Origin: Clostridia bacterium
GTDB lineage: Bacteria; Bacillota; Clostridia; UBA1381
Assembly: GCA_017621875.1 (NCBI GenBank)
Contig: JAGASE010000001.1
Span: 124,001-188,000 of the forward strand
Length of the DNA stretch: 64,000 nucleotides
Reading direction: 5' to 3'
Positions within the stretch are counted from its first letter, which is position 1. Every line of letters starts with the position of its first letter. Under the pieces are notes generated by a model that was not told where the DNA came from, ran no database searches, and was given only the letters and a program-made list of their open reading frames with translations. This document shows, piece by piece, positions 1 through 9,983 of the stretch. Made by a program: the position numbers and the translations under genes.

Positions 1-1
1 G

Positions 2-448
2 CTGAAGGCTCAGCTTGAAAAGATGACCGGAAGAAGCGTTAACGTAAATATCATGGAGGTTAAGAATCCTGATACAAACGCTCAGCTGGTTGCTGAAAAC
101 ATCGCTGCTCAGCTCGAAAAGAGAATTTCTTTCAGACGTGCTATGAAGCAGGTTATGGGCAGAGCAATGAGATGCGGTATCAAGGGTATCAAGACTGCTG
201 TATCAGGTCGTGTAGGCGGTGCTGAAATCGCAAGAACAGAGCAGTATCATGAAGGTACAATTCCGCTTCAGACTTTAAGAGCTGATATCGACTACGGTTT
301 TGCAGAGGCTGCAACAACCTACGGTATTCTCGGTGTTAAGGTTTGGATCTATAAGGGCGAGGTTTTAGCCGAGTCTGCACCAAAGAGAGAGGAAAGACAG
401 CCGAGAAAGCCAAGACCGGAACGTAAAGCGAAGGGAGGCAACAAATAA
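2..448 (+). CDS. rpsC: 30S ribosomal protein S3 (5' truncated by window edge)
   Basis: The reading frame is already open at base 2, so this is the C-terminal two thirds of S3. The visible part covers the end of the KH RNA-binding domain ([13 protein letters not shown]) and the C-terminal S3 domain ([19 protein letters not shown]), followed by a basic Lys/Arg-rich tail. S3 lies at the mRNA entry channel of the 30S subunit. The stop TAA shares one base with the rplP start (TAATG), the usual tight coupling in the S10 operon. Confidence 0.97.
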   Translation: MKAQLEKMTGRSVNVNIMEVKNPDTNAQLVAENIAAQLEKRISFRRAMKQVMGRAMRCGIKGIKTAVSGRVGGAEIARTEQYHEGTIPLQTLRADIDYGFAEAATTYGILGVKVWIYKGEVLAESAPKREERQPRKPRPERKAKGGNK

Positions 449-870
449 TGTTATTACCGAAGAGAGTTAAGTATAGAAAAGTAATGCGCGGCAGAATGAA
501 GGGTAAAGCAACACGCGGCAACGTTGTATCAAACGGTGAGTACGGTTTGCAGGCACTTGAGCCGTCATGGATTACTTCAAGACAGATTGAAGCAGCCCGT
601 ATCGCTATGACAAGATATACAAAGCGTGGCGGTCAGGTATGGATAAAGATTTTCCCGGATAAGCCAATCACACAGAAGCCTGCTGAAACTCGAATGGGTT
701 CAGGTAAGGGTTCTCCGGAATACTGGGTAGCAGTTGTTAAGCCGGGCAGAGTTATGTTTGAAATCGGCGGCGTTTCTGAAGAAGTTGCCAGAGAGGCTCT
801 GCGTCTTGCTATGCACAAGCTGCCTATCAAGTGTAAATTCGTAAAACGTGAAGAGAAGGATGGTGAATAA
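448..870 (+). CDS. rplP: 50S ribosomal protein L16
   Basis: The 140-residue product starts [19 protein letters not shown], the classic L16 N-terminus, and has the usual family length. L16 helps form the aminoacyl-tRNA site on the 50S subunit. An AGGGAGG ribosome binding site lies inside the end of rpsC. The order rpsC-rplP-rpmC-rpsQ is the standard S10 to spc junction. Confidence 0.98.
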   Translation: MLLPKRVKYRKVMRGRMKGKATRGNVVSNGEYGLQALEPSWITSRQIEAARIAMTRYTKRGGQVWIKIFPDKPITQKPAETRMGSGKGSPEYWVAVVKPGRVMFEIGGVSEEVAREALRLAMHKLPIKCKFVKREEKDGE

Positions 871-872
871 GA

Positions 873-1076
873 ATGAAAGTAACTGAGCTTAGAGAACTCG
901 CAGGCGAGGAGCTTCAGGCAAAGCTTGCTGAGTGTAAGCAGGAGCTGTTCAACCTGAGATTTCAGAATGCAATCAATCAGCTCGATAACCCCAAGAAGAT
1001 TACTGAGGTTAAGAAAACTATCGCTCGTATAAAGACCATCATTCATGAAAGAGAATTAGAGGATTCTGCAATATAA
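873..1076 (+). CDS. rpmC: 50S ribosomal protein L29
   Basis: The 67-residue protein [20 protein letters not shown] is a helical hairpin typical of L29, with the ending [17 protein letters not shown]29 sits at the peptide exit tunnel and contacts SRP and trigger factor. It follows rplP by 2 bp and its binding site is inside rplP. Confidence 0.97.
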   Translation: MKVTELRELAGEELQAKLAECKQELFNLRFQNAINQLDNPKKITEVKKTIARIKTIIHERELEDSAI

Positions 1077-1126
1077 TGATCGGTATGAGTCAGATACATT
1101 TATTTGTATGAAAGGAGGACCTTACA

Positions 1127-1381
1127 GTGGAGAGAAATGCTCGTAAGACCAAAATCGGAAAAGTTATCAGCGACAAGATGGATAAGACAATCGTTGTTGC
1201 TATCGAAGAAAGCGTAAAGCATCCGCTTTATGGTAAAGTAGTAAAGAAAACCTATAAGCTGAAGGCACATGACGAAGAGAATGTTTGCGGAATCGGCGAT
1301 AAGGTAAAGGTTATGGAAACAAGACCTCTGTCAAAGGATAAGAGATGGAGATTGGTTGAAATTGTTGAGAAGGCACAGTAA
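1127..1381 (+). CDS. rpsQ: 30S ribosomal protein S17
   Basis: The 84-residue product contains the S17 signature ([18 protein letters not shown], then [20 protein letters not shown]). It is an OB-fold primary 16S rRNA binder. The start is GTG at 1127, chosen because AAAGGAGG at 1111-1118 is correctly spaced and the protein then has family length. Confidence 0.97.
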   Translation: MERNARKTKIGKVISDKMDKTIVVAIEESVKHPLYGKVVKKTYKLKAHDEENVCGIGDKVKVMETRPLSKDKRWRLVEIVEKAQ

Positions 1382-1411
1382 TCAAGCTGTCTGCCGGAAG
1401 GAGGAAAGAAC

Positions 1412-1780
1412 ATGATACAGCAACAAACACGCTTAAAGGTTGCCGATAACACAGGCGCTAAAGAAGTTATGTGTATTCGTGTTATAGGCGGTTCTAAGAA
1501 GAGATATGCAGCCGTAGGCGATGAAATCATCTGTTCTGTTAAGAAGGCAACACCGGGTGGCGTTGTTAAAAAAGGTGATGTTGTTAAGGCTGTTGTTGTC
1601 AGAACAGTTAAAGAGACAAGACGTAATGACGGTTCTTATATAAGATTTGACGAGAACGCAGCAGTAATAGTAAAGGATGACAAGAACCCAAGAGGTACTC
1701 GTATATTCGGACCTGTTGCAAGAGAGCTTCGTGATAAGGATTATATGAAGATTTTGTCATTGGCTCCGGAAGTTCTGTAA
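1412..1780 (+). CDS. rplN: 50S ribosomal protein L14
   Basis: The 122-residue protein starts [19 protein letters not shown], diagnostic of L14, and contains the [12 protein letters not shown] segment. L14 forms part of the intersubunit bridge B8. A strong GGAGG lies just upstream. It is the first gene of the spc-type block. Confidence 0.98.
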   Translation: MIQQQTRLKVADNTGAKEVMCIRVIGGSKKRYAAVGDEIICSVKKATPGGVVKKGDVVKAVVVRTVKETRRNDGSYIRFDENAAVIVKDDKNPRGTRIFGPVARELRDKDYMKILSLAPEVL

Positions 1781-1796
1781 GTAGGAGGTAAATACG

Positions 1797-2120
1797 ATGA
1801 AAAAAATGCATGTAAAACGCGGTGATATCGTAAAAGTTATCTCCGGAAAAGATAAGGGCAAAGAGGGCAAGGTTATCACAGCATACCCGGCAACAGGTAA
1901 GGTTATCGTTGAAGGCGTAGCTATGGTAAAGAAGCACCAGAAGGCCAGAATGCAGGGTCAGGAAAGCGGAATCATTAACAAGGAAGCCGCAATCGACGCT
2001 TCAAACGTTTTGAGAGTTTGCTCAAAGTGCGGAAAAGCTGCAAGAACCGGCGTAAAGATTTTGGAAGACGGTTCAAAGGTAAGATACTGCAAGAAATGTG
2101 AAGAAGTATTTAACGACTAA
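1797..2120 (+). CDS. rplX: 50S ribosomal protein L24
   Basis: The N-terminal KOW motif ([19 protein letters not shown]) identifies this 107-residue protein as L24, an assembly initiator protein of the 50S subunit near the exit tunnel. The C-terminal half has paired cysteines (CSKCGK ... YCKKCEE), which look like a zinc knuckle. It is preceded by AGGAGG. Confidence 0.97.
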   Translation: MKKMHVKRGDIVKVISGKDKGKEGKVITAYPATGKVIVEGVAMVKKHQKARMQGQESGIINKEAAIDASNVLRVCSKCGKAARTGVKILEDGSKVRYCKKCEEVFND

Positions 2121-2146
2121 TTATACGGAAGGAGGCAAAACAGACA

Positions 2147-2689
2147 ATGTCAAGAATGCAAGAAAAATATAAGAGCGAAGTTGCTCCTGCACTTATGGCA
2201 AAGTTCGGCTATAAGAGCACAATGCAAATCCCAAAGCTTGAAAAAATTGTAATCAACATCGGTATGTCAGATGCTAAGGAAAATCCAAAGGTTATCGAGG
2301 CTGCTATGGGCGATCTTGCTTTGATTACAGGTCAGAAGCCGGTTATCACAAAGGCAAGAAAGTCAGTTGCTAACTTCAAGCTGAGAGAAGGCATGAACAT
2401 TGGATGTAAAGTAACTCTAAGAGCTGAAAAAATGTATGAGTTCTTAGATAGATTATTCAGCATAGCACTACCTCGTGTACGTGACTTTAAGGGAATAAAT
2501 CCTAATTCATTTGACGGAAGAGGTAACTATTCTTTAGGTATTAAGGAACAGCTTATCTTCCCTGAAATTGACTACGATAAAATTGATAAAATCAGAGGTA
2601 TGGATATTATCATGGTAACAACTGCAAAAACCGATGAAGAAGCCCGCGAGCTTTTAAGCCTGATGGGTGCTCCATTTGTTCGTAGCTGA
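2147..2689 (+). CDS. rplE: 50S ribosomal protein L5
   Basis: The 180-residue product has L5 family motifs ([40 protein letters not shown]) and full length. L5 binds 5S rRNA and contacts P-site tRNA in the central protuberance. AAGGAGG lies upstream. Confidence 0.98.
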   Translation: MSRMQEKYKSEVAPALMAKFGYKSTMQIPKLEKIVINIGMSDAKENPKVIEAAMGDLALITGQKPVITKARKSVANFKLREGMNIGCKVTLRAEKMYEFLDRLFSIALPRVRDFKGINPNSFDGRGNYSLGIKEQLIFPEIDYDKIDKIRGMDIIMVTTAKTDEEARELLSLMGAPFVRS

Positions 2690-2706
2690 TAAGGAGGAAA
2701 AGAATT

Positions 2707-2892
2707 ATGGCAAAAAGATCTATGGTTGTTAAACAACAGAGAAAGCCTAAGCATTCAACTCAGAGCTATTCAAGATGCAAAATCTGCGGCAGACCTCACG
2801 CATACCTGAGAAAATTCGGCATCTGCCGTATCTGCTTCAGAGAATTGGCTTACAAGGGCCAGATTCCGGGCGTTAAGAAAGCAAGTTGGTAA
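2707..2892 (+). CDS. rpsN: 30S ribosomal protein S14, zinc-binding type
   Basis: The 61-residue protein is the short zinc (C+) type of S14. It has CKIC and CRIC cysteine pairs about 16 residues apart and the ending [11 protein letters not shown]. It binds zinc and sits in the head of the 30S subunit. TAAGGAGG overlaps the end of rplE. Confidence 0.98.
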   Translation: MAKRSMVVKQQRKPKHSTQSYSRCKICGRPHAYLRKFGICRICFRELAYKGQIPGVKKASW

Positions 2893-2969
2893 ACCGAAGG
2901 CAGAAAACAGCTTACGGTATATAGGTAAAACAATCTATTCCCGATATATTTCGGAAGGAGGTAAATATA

Positions 2970-3368
2970 ATGCAAATAACTGATCCAATCGCAGATATGC
3001 TGACTCGTATCAGAAATGCTAACACAGCAAAGCATGAAACAGTTGACATTCCTGCATCAAATATGAAGAAGGCTATTGCAGAAATTCTGAATAACGAAGG
3101 CTACATCAAGGGCTATCAGATTATTGAGGACGGAAAGCAGGGCGTTATAAGAGTGACACTTAAGTATGGCGCAGGCAAGGAAAAGGTTATCAGCGGCATC
3201 AAGAGAGTTTCTAAGCCTGGTCTTAGAATGTATGCTCCTGCTGATGAGCTTCCAAGAGTTTTGAAGGGCCTGGGAATTGCAATAATCTCAACTTCAAAGG
3301 GTATTATGACAGACAAAGAGGCTCGCAAGCAGCACATCGGCGGCGAAGTTCTTGCTTTTGTTTGGTAA
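2970..3368 (+). CDS. rpsH: 30S ribosomal protein S8
   Basis: The 132-residue protein begins [18 protein letters not shown] and ends [19 protein letters not shown], both S8 hallmarks. S8 binds the central domain of 16S rRNA; in E. coli it is the translational regulator of the spc operon. The 77-bp gap before it is larger than most in this block but holds little except a strong GGAAGGAGG. Confidence 0.98.
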   Translation: MQITDPIADMLTRIRNANTAKHETVDIPASNMKKAIAEILNNEGYIKGYQIIEDGKQGVIRVTLKYGAGKEKVISGIKRVSKPGLRMYAPADELPRVLKGLGIAIISTSKGIMTDKEARKQHIGGEVLAFVW

Positions 3369-3431
3369 GATAAACGTTTTGTGTTATTTCCTGAAAGCAC
3401 AAAATATGTAAATTTTTAAGGAGGAAAAACT

Positions 3432-3980
3432 ATGTCAAGAATAGGTAAAATGCCTATTGCGGTACCTGCAGGGGTAACCGTTACAATAGGTGCAGGAAAT
3501 GAAGTTACCGTTAAGGGACCTAACGGAACCCTTTCAAGACAGCTTCATCCTGATATGATAATTAAATCTGAGGGAAGCGAGATTATCGTTGAGCGTCCGT
3601 CAGAGGAAAAAATGCACAAGGCACTGCATGGACTTACAAGAACTCTATTAAACAACATGGTAGTTGGTGTTACTCAGGGCTTCACAAAGGAGCTTGAAAT
3701 CAACGGTGTTGGTTACAGAGCACAGATGCAGGGCAAAAAGCTGGTACTGAGCCTTGGATATTCACATCCGGTTGAGTATGAAGCAGAAGAGGGCATCACA
3801 ATTGAAGTTCCTGCTCCAAACAAAATCTTTGTTAAGGGTGCAAATAAGGAACGCGTTGGTGCGGTTGCTGCTAAAATCAGAGAATACAGAATGCCTGAAC
3901 CATACAAGGGCAAGGGTATTAAGTATGTTGATGAGGTTATCAGACGCAAAGAAGGTAAAGCGGGAGCTAAGAAGAAATAA
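3432..3980 (+). CDS. rplF: 50S ribosomal protein L6
   Basis: The 182-residue product starts [17 protein letters not shown] and contains the L6 signature [14 protein letters not shown] near the C-terminus, with a basic lysine-rich tail. L6 lies near the factor-binding centre of the 50S subunit. AAGGAGG lies upstream. Confidence 0.98.
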   Translation: MSRIGKMPIAVPAGVTVTIGAGNEVTVKGPNGTLSRQLHPDMIIKSEGSEIIVERPSEEKMHKALHGLTRTLLNNMVVGVTQGFTKELEINGVGYRAQMQGKKLVLSLGYSHPVEYEAEEGITIEVPAPNKIFVKGANKERVGAVAAKIREYRMPEPYKGKGIKYVDEVIRRKEGKAGAKKK

Positions 3981-3999
3981 TAGAAAGGAGTGTTCTTAA

Positions 4000-4359
4000 A
4001 TGATAAACAAGAAAAATAGTAATGTTGCAAGACTTAAACGTCACCAGAGAGTCAGAAAGAACATCTCCGGCAGTGCGGAGAGACCTCGTCTGAACGTTTA
4101 TAGAAGCTTAAATCACATTTATGCTCAGATAATAGATGACACAAAGGGTATCACCTTGGTTAGTGCTTCAAGCCTGGACAAAGACTTTTCAGGCTACGGC
4201 GGAAACATCGAAGCTGCAAAAGCAGTAGGAAACAGCGTAGCTAAAAAGGCTTTGGAAAAAGGCATTAAGGCCGTTGTATTCGACAGAGGCGGATACATTT
4301 ATCACGGTAGAGTTGCAGCTCTTGCAGAAGGTGCAAGAGAAGGCGGCTTGGAATTCTAA
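4000..4359 (+). CDS. rplR: 50S ribosomal protein L18
   Basis: The 119-residue protein has the L18 pattern: a basic N-terminus, then [20 protein letters not shown], and the ending [21 protein letters not shown]18 binds 5S rRNA with L5 in the central protuberance. Confidence 0.98.
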   Translation: MINKKNSNVARLKRHQRVRKNISGSAERPRLNVYRSLNHIYAQIIDDTKGITLVSASSLDKDFSGYGGNIEAAKAVGNSVAKKALEKGIKAVVFDRGGYIYHGRVAALAEGAREGGLEF

Positions 4360-4376
4360 TAAAGGAGGAAAAACTT

Positions 4377-4880
4377 GTGGCTGAAAGAATAGATGCATCA
4401 ACTCTCGACTTACAGGAGAAGTTGGTTGAAATTAACCGTGTTGCAAAGACTGTAAAGGGCGGTAGAACAATGCGTTTCTCAGCATTGATGGTAGTCGGTG
4501 ACGGCAACGGTCATGTTGGCTGCGGAATCGGTAAGGCAACTGAAATCCCGGACGCTATCAGAAAGGGTATCGAGGATGCTAAGAAGAATATGGTTACTGT
4601 TCCTTTGCAGGGTACAACAATCACACATGATACTATCGGTGAATTTGGTGCGGGCAGAGTACTTTTAAAGCCTGCAAAAGAAGGTACCGGAGTTATCGCC
4701 GGCGGAGCAGTGAGAGCTGTTGTTGAGCTTGCCGGAATTAAGGATATCAGAACAAAATGTCTGCGTTCAAACAACAAGAAGAATGTTGTTAAGGCTACAA
4801 TCGCCGGTCTTGCAAACTTAAAGGAAGCTGAGGCTGTTGCTAAGCTCCGCGGCAAGGACGTTGACCAAATCGTGGGTTAA
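4377..4880 (+). CDS. rpsE: 30S ribosomal protein S5
   Basis: The 167-residue product has the double-stranded RNA-binding S5 N-domain ([11 protein letters not shown]-type segment, here [20 protein letters not shown]) and the S5 C-terminal domain. It acts in decoding accuracy and mRNA helicase activity at the entry site. The start is GTG at 4377 with AAAGGAGG at proper spacing. Confidence 0.98.
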   Translation: MAERIDASTLDLQEKLVEINRVAKTVKGGRTMRFSALMVVGDGNGHVGCGIGKATEIPDAIRKGIEDAKKNMVTVPLQGTTITHDTIGEFGAGRVLLKPAKEGTGVIAGGAVRAVVELAGIKDIRTKCLRSNNKKNVVKATIAGLANLKEAEAVAKLRGKDVDQIVG

Positions 4881-4893
4881 GGAGGCAGAGCTT

Positions 4894-5067
4894 ATGTTAA
4901 AGGTTAAATTAGTAAAAAGCACTATCGGTTGCAAAAAGGATCAAATTGCAACAGTGGCTGCTTTGGGACTAAAGAAAATCAGAGATGTTAAAGAACACAA
5001 AGATACTCCTCAGATCAGAGGTATGATAAACAAGGTTTCTCATCTGGTAGAGGTTGAAGAAAACTAA
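4894..5067 (+). CDS. rpmD: 50S ribosomal protein L30
   Basis: The 57-residue protein starts [17 protein letters not shown], the bacterial L30 pattern, and ends in [10 protein letters not shown]. The frame is open further upstream inside rpsE, but the ATG at 4894 follows AAGGAGG and gives the family length. It lies between rpsE and rplO as expected. Confidence 0.97.
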   Translation: MLKVKLVKSTIGCKKDQIATVAALGLKKIRDVKEHKDTPQIRGMINKVSHLVEVEEN

Positions 5068-5097
5068 GGGTAAATTGACAAGAAGGAGGTGTAGCAA

Positions 5098-5538
5098 ATG
5101 AGATTGGATGAACTTAAGCCTTCAGAAGGTTCAAGGTTTGCAGTTAAGAGAGTAGGCAGAGGTATAGGTTCTGGAACAGGTAAAACATCAGGAAAAGGTC
5201 ATAAGGGTCAGAAGGCTCGTTCGGGCGGCGGTGTAAGACCGGGCTTTGAAGGTGGTCAGATGCCTTTATACAGACGTTTGCCTAAGAGAGGATTTACAAA
5301 TATATTTGCTAAACAGTATGTTACTATCAATGTTGAAGTTTTGGAAAAATTTGAAAACGGAGCAGAGGTAACAGCTGAAACTTTGAAGGAAGCCGGAATT
5401 ATCTCCAAGACTCTTGACGGTGTTAAGATTCTTGGCAGAGGCGAGCTTACAAAGAGCCTTAACGTAAAGGTGGCAAATTATACAGCGTCTGCTAAGGAAA
5501 AGATTGAAAAGGCCGGTGGAAAGGCAGAGGTGATCTAA
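5098..5538 (+). CDS. rplO: 50S ribosomal protein L15
   Basis: The 146-residue protein has the glycine-rich basic N-terminal region of L15 ([20 protein letters not shown] and the [17 protein letters not shown] segment). L15 is a late assembly protein of the 50S subunit. It ends one base before secY begins. Confidence 0.98.
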   Translation: MRLDELKPSEGSRFAVKRVGRGIGSGTGKTSGKGHKGQKARSGGGVRPGFEGGQMPLYRRLPKRGFTNIFAKQYVTINVEVLEKFENGAEVTAETLKEAGIISKTLDGVKILGRGELTKSLNVKVANYTASAKEKIEKAGGKAEVI

Positions 5539-5539
5539 T

Positions 5540-6871
5540 ATGTTTAGTACAATTAGAAATGCTTTTAAGGTTCCGGACCTGAGAAAAAGAATCTGGTTCA
5601 CTCTGATGATGATGGTAGTATTCAGATTCGGTGCCCATATTCCTGTACCGTTCCTCTCAAGAGAGGCTATGCAGGCATTTATGGGAAATGGAACAGACCT
5701 TTTCTCACTGTTTAACGTATTTACGGGTGGTGCGTTCTCGAACGCAACCGTTATGGCACTTGGTGTATCACCATACATCAACGCGTCAATTATTGTACAG
5801 CTTTTGGCTGTTGCAATTCCTTCCCTTGAAAGACTCGCTAAAGAGGGTCTTGAGGGAAGAAAAAAGCTAAACAAAATTACAAGATATTTAGGTATCATTC
5901 TTGCATTCGTTCAGGGTGCGGGACTTTATGTAACACTTCACAACATCGGTGTTGAAAACAACATGACTGCTATTCAGAATGAAGGTGTGCTTACATTCTT
6001 TATCATCACTCTTACATTCACAGCAGGTACAGCTTTCATCGTATGGCTGGGTGAGTTGATTACAGAAAAGGGTATCGGAAACGGTGTTTCGCTGATTATC
6101 TTCGCAGGTATCGTTTCAAGCATACCGTCAGGAATTGTTACAATTTACAACAACCTCCTGGCAAGCGGTGTAAGAACAATGGGTAACATTATTCTTGCAA
6201 TTTGTATAGCAATAGTTGCTGTTGCAGCTATCGTACTGGTAGTACTGTTTGATACTGCGGAAAGAAGAATTCCTGTTCAGTATGCAAAGAGAGTTGTAGG
6301 CAGAAAGATGTACGGCGGACAAAGCACAAACATTCCGATTAAGGTTGTTATGGGTGGTGTTATGCCAATCATCTTTGCATCAAGCATTATGGCTTTCCCT
6401 GCAACAATCGTAAGACTTGCAACAGGCGGAAATCTTCCGACAGCCGGCTTAGGCTTCAGAATCCTCGGCTGCTTAACAGCCGGATACGGACCGGGCTGGA
6501 CAGATATTGTTTATTCAGTATTGTACTTCCTGCTCATTATCTTCTTCACATACTTCTATTCAGCTATTCAGTTCAATCCGATTGAAATGGCTAATAACAT
6601 GAAGAAGTCGGGCGGATACATTCCGGGCTACAGACCGGGTAAGCCTACAAGTGACTATATTTCAAAGGTTGCTTCAAGACTTAACTTAACAGGTGCGATA
6701 TTCCTCGGAGTTATCGCAATTCTGCCTGTTGTTGTCGGTGCAGTATTCGGAATACCGAGCTTACAGCTTGGTGGTACTTCACTCCTGATTATGGAGGGTG
6801 TTGCACTTGAATCTGTAAGACAGATTGAGTCGCAGATGGTTATGAGAAACTATAAGGGATTTTTGGAATAA
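5540..6871 (+). CDS. secY: Protein translocase subunit SecY
   Basis: The 443-residue product is a ten-helix membrane protein with SecY signatures (FRFGAHIPVP at the start, GVSPYINASIIVQLL, and MKKSGGYIPGYRPGKPT in cytosolic loop 5). It forms the protein-conducting pore with SecE and SecG. It starts 1 bp after rplO, so translation is probably coupled. Its position between rplO and adk is the normal spc order in this phylum. Confidence 0.98.
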   Translation: MFSTIRNAFKVPDLRKRIWFTLMMMVVFRFGAHIPVPFLSREAMQAFMGNGTDLFSLFNVFTGGAFSNATVMALGVSPYINASIIVQLLAVAIPSLERLAKEGLEGRKKLNKITRYLGIILAFVQGAGLYVTLHNIGVENNMTAIQNEGVLTFFIITLTFTAGTAFIVWLGELITEKGIGNGVSLIIFAGIVSSIPSGIVTIYNNLLASGVRTMGNIILAICIAIVAVAAIVLVVLFDTAERRIPVQYAKRVVGRKMYGGQSTNIPIKVVMGGVMPIIFASSIMAFPATIVRLATGGNLPTAGLGFRILGCLTAGYGPGWTDIVYSVLYFLLIIFFTYFYSAIQFNPIEMANNMKKSGGYIPGYRPGKPTSDYISKVASRLNLTGAIFLGVIAILPVVVGAVFGIPSLQLGGTSLLIMEGVALESVRQIESQMVMRNYKGFLE

Positions 6872-6892
6872 GGACAGAAAGGCGGCAAACAT

Positions 6893-7528
6893 ATGAAACT
6901 TATACTACTTGGACCTCCGGGAGCCGGAAAAGGAACACAAGCAGAAGTGTTAACGAAACAGTTTGGAATTGAAACTATTTCGACGGGTGTAATGTTACGA
7001 GCTGCCATGAGAGAGGGTACCGAGCTCGGCAAGCTGGCAAAGCAATATATTGACGAGGGTAAGCTGGTACCTGATGATGTTGTCGTTGGCATTGTAAAGG
7101 ACAGACTATCTCAGGACGATTGCAAAAATGGATTTATTCTGGACGGTTTCCCAAGAACAATCGCACAAGCTGAAGCACTGACAGCTTCAGGCGTGGAGAT
7201 TGACAAGGTATTGTCTTTGGAGGTTGATGACGAGGTTATCGTTGAAAGACTTACAGGAAGAAGAGAATGTAAGGCTTGCGGCACACCTTATCATATCAAG
7301 AATAAGCCGGTTCCGGCAAACGGAAAATGCGTTTGCGGTGGCGAAATTATTCAGCGTGCCGATGACAATGAGGAAACAATCAGAAATCGTATAAAGGTTT
7401 ATCATGAACAGACAGAGCCAATTAAGGAATACTACGAATCCCAAGGGAAGGTAGTCAGTGTTGACAGCTCAGGCAGCGTCGATCAGACAAACGCCGCTGT
7501 CAGCAAGGCACTCGGTCTTGTAAAGTAG
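6893..7528 (+). CDS. adk: Adenylate kinase
   Basis: The 211-residue protein carries the P-loop GPPGAGKGTQ at residues 7-16, the DGFPRT motif, and a long LID domain. It interconverts ATP and AMP with 2 ADP. The LID contains cysteines CKAC and, about 16 residues on, CVC. Gram-positive zinc enzymes usually have CxxC in both places, so the second pair is shifted here. The gene follows secY at 21 bp. Confidence 0.97.
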   Translation: MKLILLGPPGAGKGTQAEVLTKQFGIETISTGVMLRAAMREGTELGKLAKQYIDEGKLVPDDVVVGIVKDRLSQDDCKNGFILDGFPRTIAQAEALTASGVEIDKVLSLEVDDEVIVERLTGRRECKACGTPYHIKNKPVPANGKCVCGGEIIQRADDNEETIRNRIKVYHEQTEPIKEYYESQGKVVSVDSSGSVDQTNAAVSKALGLVK

Positions 7529-7536
7529 GAGAAGCA

Positions 7537-8283
7537 ATGATTACTATAAAGTCAAAGTCTGAAATTGAAAAAATGCGTATTGCAGGAAAAATTACAGGCG
7601 ATGCATTGAAGTTAATTGAAAAATATATCAGGCCGGGGGTTTCGACCAAGGAGCTTGATAAAATTGCTTACGACTTTATCAAAAAGCAGGGTGCAACTCC
7701 ATCCTTCCTGAACTATAACGGTTTTCCGGGAAGCATATGTGCTTCGCCCAACAGCTGGGTGGTACACGGGATTCCGTCGAAGGATATTGTGCTTAAAGAG
7801 GGCGATATAATCAGCATCGACATGGGAGCCTGCAAGGACGGATACCATGGCGATGCTGCCAGAACCTTTGCTGTCGGAAAAATTTCCGATGAGGCACAAA
7901 GGCTCATTGATGTTACAAAGCAGAGCTTTTTTGAAGGGATTAAATACGCTACGCACGGAGCAAAGCTTGGCGATGTCTCCGCTGCAATTCAGGAATACGT
8001 CGAGAAAAACGGCTATTCGGTTGTACGCGACCTGGTAGGTCACGGAATTGGCAAAAAGCTTCATGAGGATCCGAGCGTCCCGAACTTCGGACGAAAAGGA
8101 AAGGGCGTGAAGCTTGCCGCCGGAATGACTCTGGCGGTTGAGCCAATGGTAAACGAAGGCGAATACGACGTGGTTGTGCTGGACGATGACTGGACCTGCG
8201 AGACAGAGGACGGAAGCCTGTCAGCACATTATGAAAACACAATCCTTATAACTAAGGGTGAGTGTGAAATTTTAACACTGTAA
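7537..8283 (+). CDS. map: Methionine aminopeptidase, type I
   Basis: The 248-residue protein is a pita-bread metallopeptidase that removes N-terminal Met. The metal ligands are seen in the order expected: D in ISIDMGACKDGYHGD, D in the same stretch, H in RDLVGHGIGKKLHEDP, E in TLAVEPMV, and E in YENTILIT. It is 8 bp downstream of adk, with an AGGAG site. Confidence 0.97.
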   Translation: MITIKSKSEIEKMRIAGKITGDALKLIEKYIRPGVSTKELDKIAYDFIKKQGATPSFLNYNGFPGSICASPNSWVVHGIPSKDIVLKEGDIISIDMGACKDGYHGDAARTFAVGKISDEAQRLIDVTKQSFFEGIKYATHGAKLGDVSAAIQEYVEKNGYSVVRDLVGHGIGKKLHEDPSVPNFGRKGKGVKLAAGMTLAVEPMVNEGEYDVVVLDDDWTCETEDGSLSAHYENTILITKGECEILTL

Positions 8284-8297
8284 GAGAGGGTTGCATA

Positions 8298-8534
8298 ATG
8301 GATATTTGTAAAGGCAGCCTGGTATACTCAAAAGCCGGACGGGATAAGGGAGAATTATTTCTTGTTTTAAAAACCGAGGGCGAATATGTATATCTTGCAG
8401 ACGGTGATACAAGGCGGGTTTTAAAGCCTAAGAGAAAAAAGCTGAAACACGTTAACAAAACTAATACAGTTCTTGAATTGGATTTTGAAAATATTTCGGA
8501 TTCTATGGTACGCAAGGCTTTGGCGAAGAACTGA
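8298..8534 (+). CDS. KOW-domain RNA-binding protein (L14e/YlxQ-like neighbour of infA)
   Basis: This 78-residue protein starts [20 protein letters not shown], a KOW-like beta-barrel segment, followed by a basic stretch ([16 protein letters not shown]). Proteins of this kind are regularly found between map and infA in Clostridia and are annotated as KOW-domain RNA-binding proteins related to L14e/L6e. A role in ribosome function is inferred from context. The exact function is not known. Confidence 0.85.
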   Translation: MDICKGSLVYSKAGRDKGELFLVLKTEGEYVYLADGDTRRVLKPKRKKLKHVNKTNTVLELDFENISDSMVRKALAKN

Positions 8535-8571
8535 AATCAGGTTTGGGATATTTTGTTGGGAGGTAGTAGCT

Positions 8572-8766
8572 TTGGCAAAGGAAGATGTTTTAGAATTAGA
8601 GGGTACGGTTGTTGAAACCCTGCCCAATGCTATGTTTAAGGTTGAGCTTGAAAACGGCCATCAGATTTTGGCTCATATTTCAGGCAAGCTCCGAATGAAC
8701 TTCATTAAGATTCTTCCGGGTGATAAGGTGACTATTGAAATGTCGCCGTATGACCTTACAAGAGGC

Positions 8767-8790
<24 letters not shown>
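8572..8790 (+). CDS. infA: Translation initiation factor IF-1
   Basis: The 72-residue protein has the IF-1 S1/OB fold ([51 protein letters not shown]). IF-1 blocks the A site during initiation. The start is TTG at 8572, supported by GGGAGG upstream and by exact family length; the frame is open further upstream but has no binding site there. Its last 24 bases are duplicated just past the stop (see the repeat at 8767). Confidence 0.97.
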
Positions 8791-8947
<157 letters not shown>

Positions 8948-9165
8948 TTTCAATTTAAAGATTCACTTATAATCGCAGAGTCGATTATGATCCATACTTT
9001 TAAATGAAATCAAAATGTATATGTTTGGTTATCACAATTTGCGGATTTTGGTCCGCACGAAATGTTGTTATCAGCAGCTAAAGAGCGGCTGTCACAAATA
9101 TTTGTGAAGCTTTGACTGCTTATAATATTAAAAATTGTGAGATTTATGCTAGTGGAGGTGTAATA
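8948..9165 (+). promoter_or_regulatory. Hairpin-rich leader between rpmJ and rpsM
   Basis: This 218-bp gap in a tightly packed operon contains four successive inverted repeats: 8969-8988 (7-bp stem, loop cagagt), 9040-9057 (6-bp stem tgcgga/tccgca), 9072-9091 (cagcagct/agcggctg, one mismatch) and the perfect 16-bp palindrome 9092-9107. rpsM starts at 9166. In E. coli S4 binds a structured leader before rpsM to repress the alpha operon. A similar role here is an inference from position and structure only. Confidence 0.45.
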
Positions 9166-9534
9166 ATGGCTAGAATAGCAGGTGTTGACTTACCAAGAGA
9201 AAAAAGAGTTGAAATCGGTTTAACTTATATCTACGGTATCGGTCTTAAGACATCGCAGAAACTGCTCAGGGAAAACAATATCAACCCTGATACCAGAGTT
9301 AAGGATTTAACAGAAGAAGAAGTAAACAAATTAAGAGAAGCTATCAGTGCGAACTACACAGTTGAGGGCGAACTGAAGACTCAGGTATCTCTTGATATCA
9401 AGAGACTTATGGAAATTGGTTGTTACAGAGGTGTAAGACACAGAAAAGGTCTTCCTGTAAGAGGACAGAACACCAAGAACAACGCAAGGACAAGAAAAGG
9501 TCCTGCCAGAACAATGGCTAACAAAAAGAAGTAA
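9166..9534 (+). CDS. rpsM: 30S ribosomal protein S13
   Basis: The 122-residue product starts [20 protein letters not shown] and ends in the basic tail [18 protein letters not shown], both typical of S13. S13 forms head bridges to the 50S subunit and touches P-site tRNA. I chose the ATG at 9166, after GTGGAGG, over upstream in-frame starts because it gives the universal N-terminus. Confidence 0.98.
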   Translation: MARIAGVDLPREKRVEIGLTYIYGIGLKTSQKLLRENNINPDTRVKDLTEEEVNKLREAISANYTVEGELKTQVSLDIKRLMEIGCYRGVRHRKGLPVRGQNTKNNARTRKGPARTMANKKK

Positions 9535-9549
9535 AGGAGGTACTAAGCA

Positions 9550-9945
9550 ATGGCAAAGGTAGCAAAAAGAACTACACGTACTAAGCGTGTTAAGAAAAAT
9601 ATCGAAAAGGGAGCTGCTCATATCCGCTCAACTTTCAATAACACAATCGTTACTATTACTGATGTAAACGGTAATGCTCTTTCTTGGGCAAGTGCCGGCG
9701 GCTTAGGCTTCCGCGGTTCAAAGAAAAGCACTCCGTTTGCTGCACAGACAGCAGCAGAAACAGCGGCAAAGGCTGCTATGGAACACGGACTCAAAACCGT
9801 TGAGGTTTATGTTAAGGGCCCGGGTGCCGGTCGTGAAGCTGCAATTCGTGCACTTCAGGCTGCAGGTCTTGAGGTTACAATGATTAAAGACGTAACTCCA
9901 ATCCCTCACAACGGCTGCAGACCGCCTAAGAGAAGAAGAGTTTGA
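9550..9945 (+). CDS. rpsK: 30S ribosomal protein S11
   Basis: The 131-residue protein has S11 motifs ([39 protein letters not shown], and the C-terminal [15 protein letters not shown]). It lines the mRNA exit channel of the 30S platform. TAAAGGAGG overlaps the rpsM stop. Confidence 0.98.
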   Translation: MAKVAKRTTRTKRVKKNIEKGAAHIRSTFNNTIVTITDVNGNALSWASAGGLGFRGSKKSTPFAAQTAAETAAKAAMEHGLKTVEVYVKGPGAGREAAIRALQAAGLEVTMIKDVTPIPHNGCRPPKRRRV

Positions 9946-9983
9946 TTTATCATTGTAATTAAAAGTAAAAGGAGGAATTTAAG

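Noticed and set aside
5266-5898. 210-codon open frame on the minus strand across rplO/secY
   Set aside because: It is antisense to two certain genes, has no ribosome binding site, and its translation looks like no known protein.
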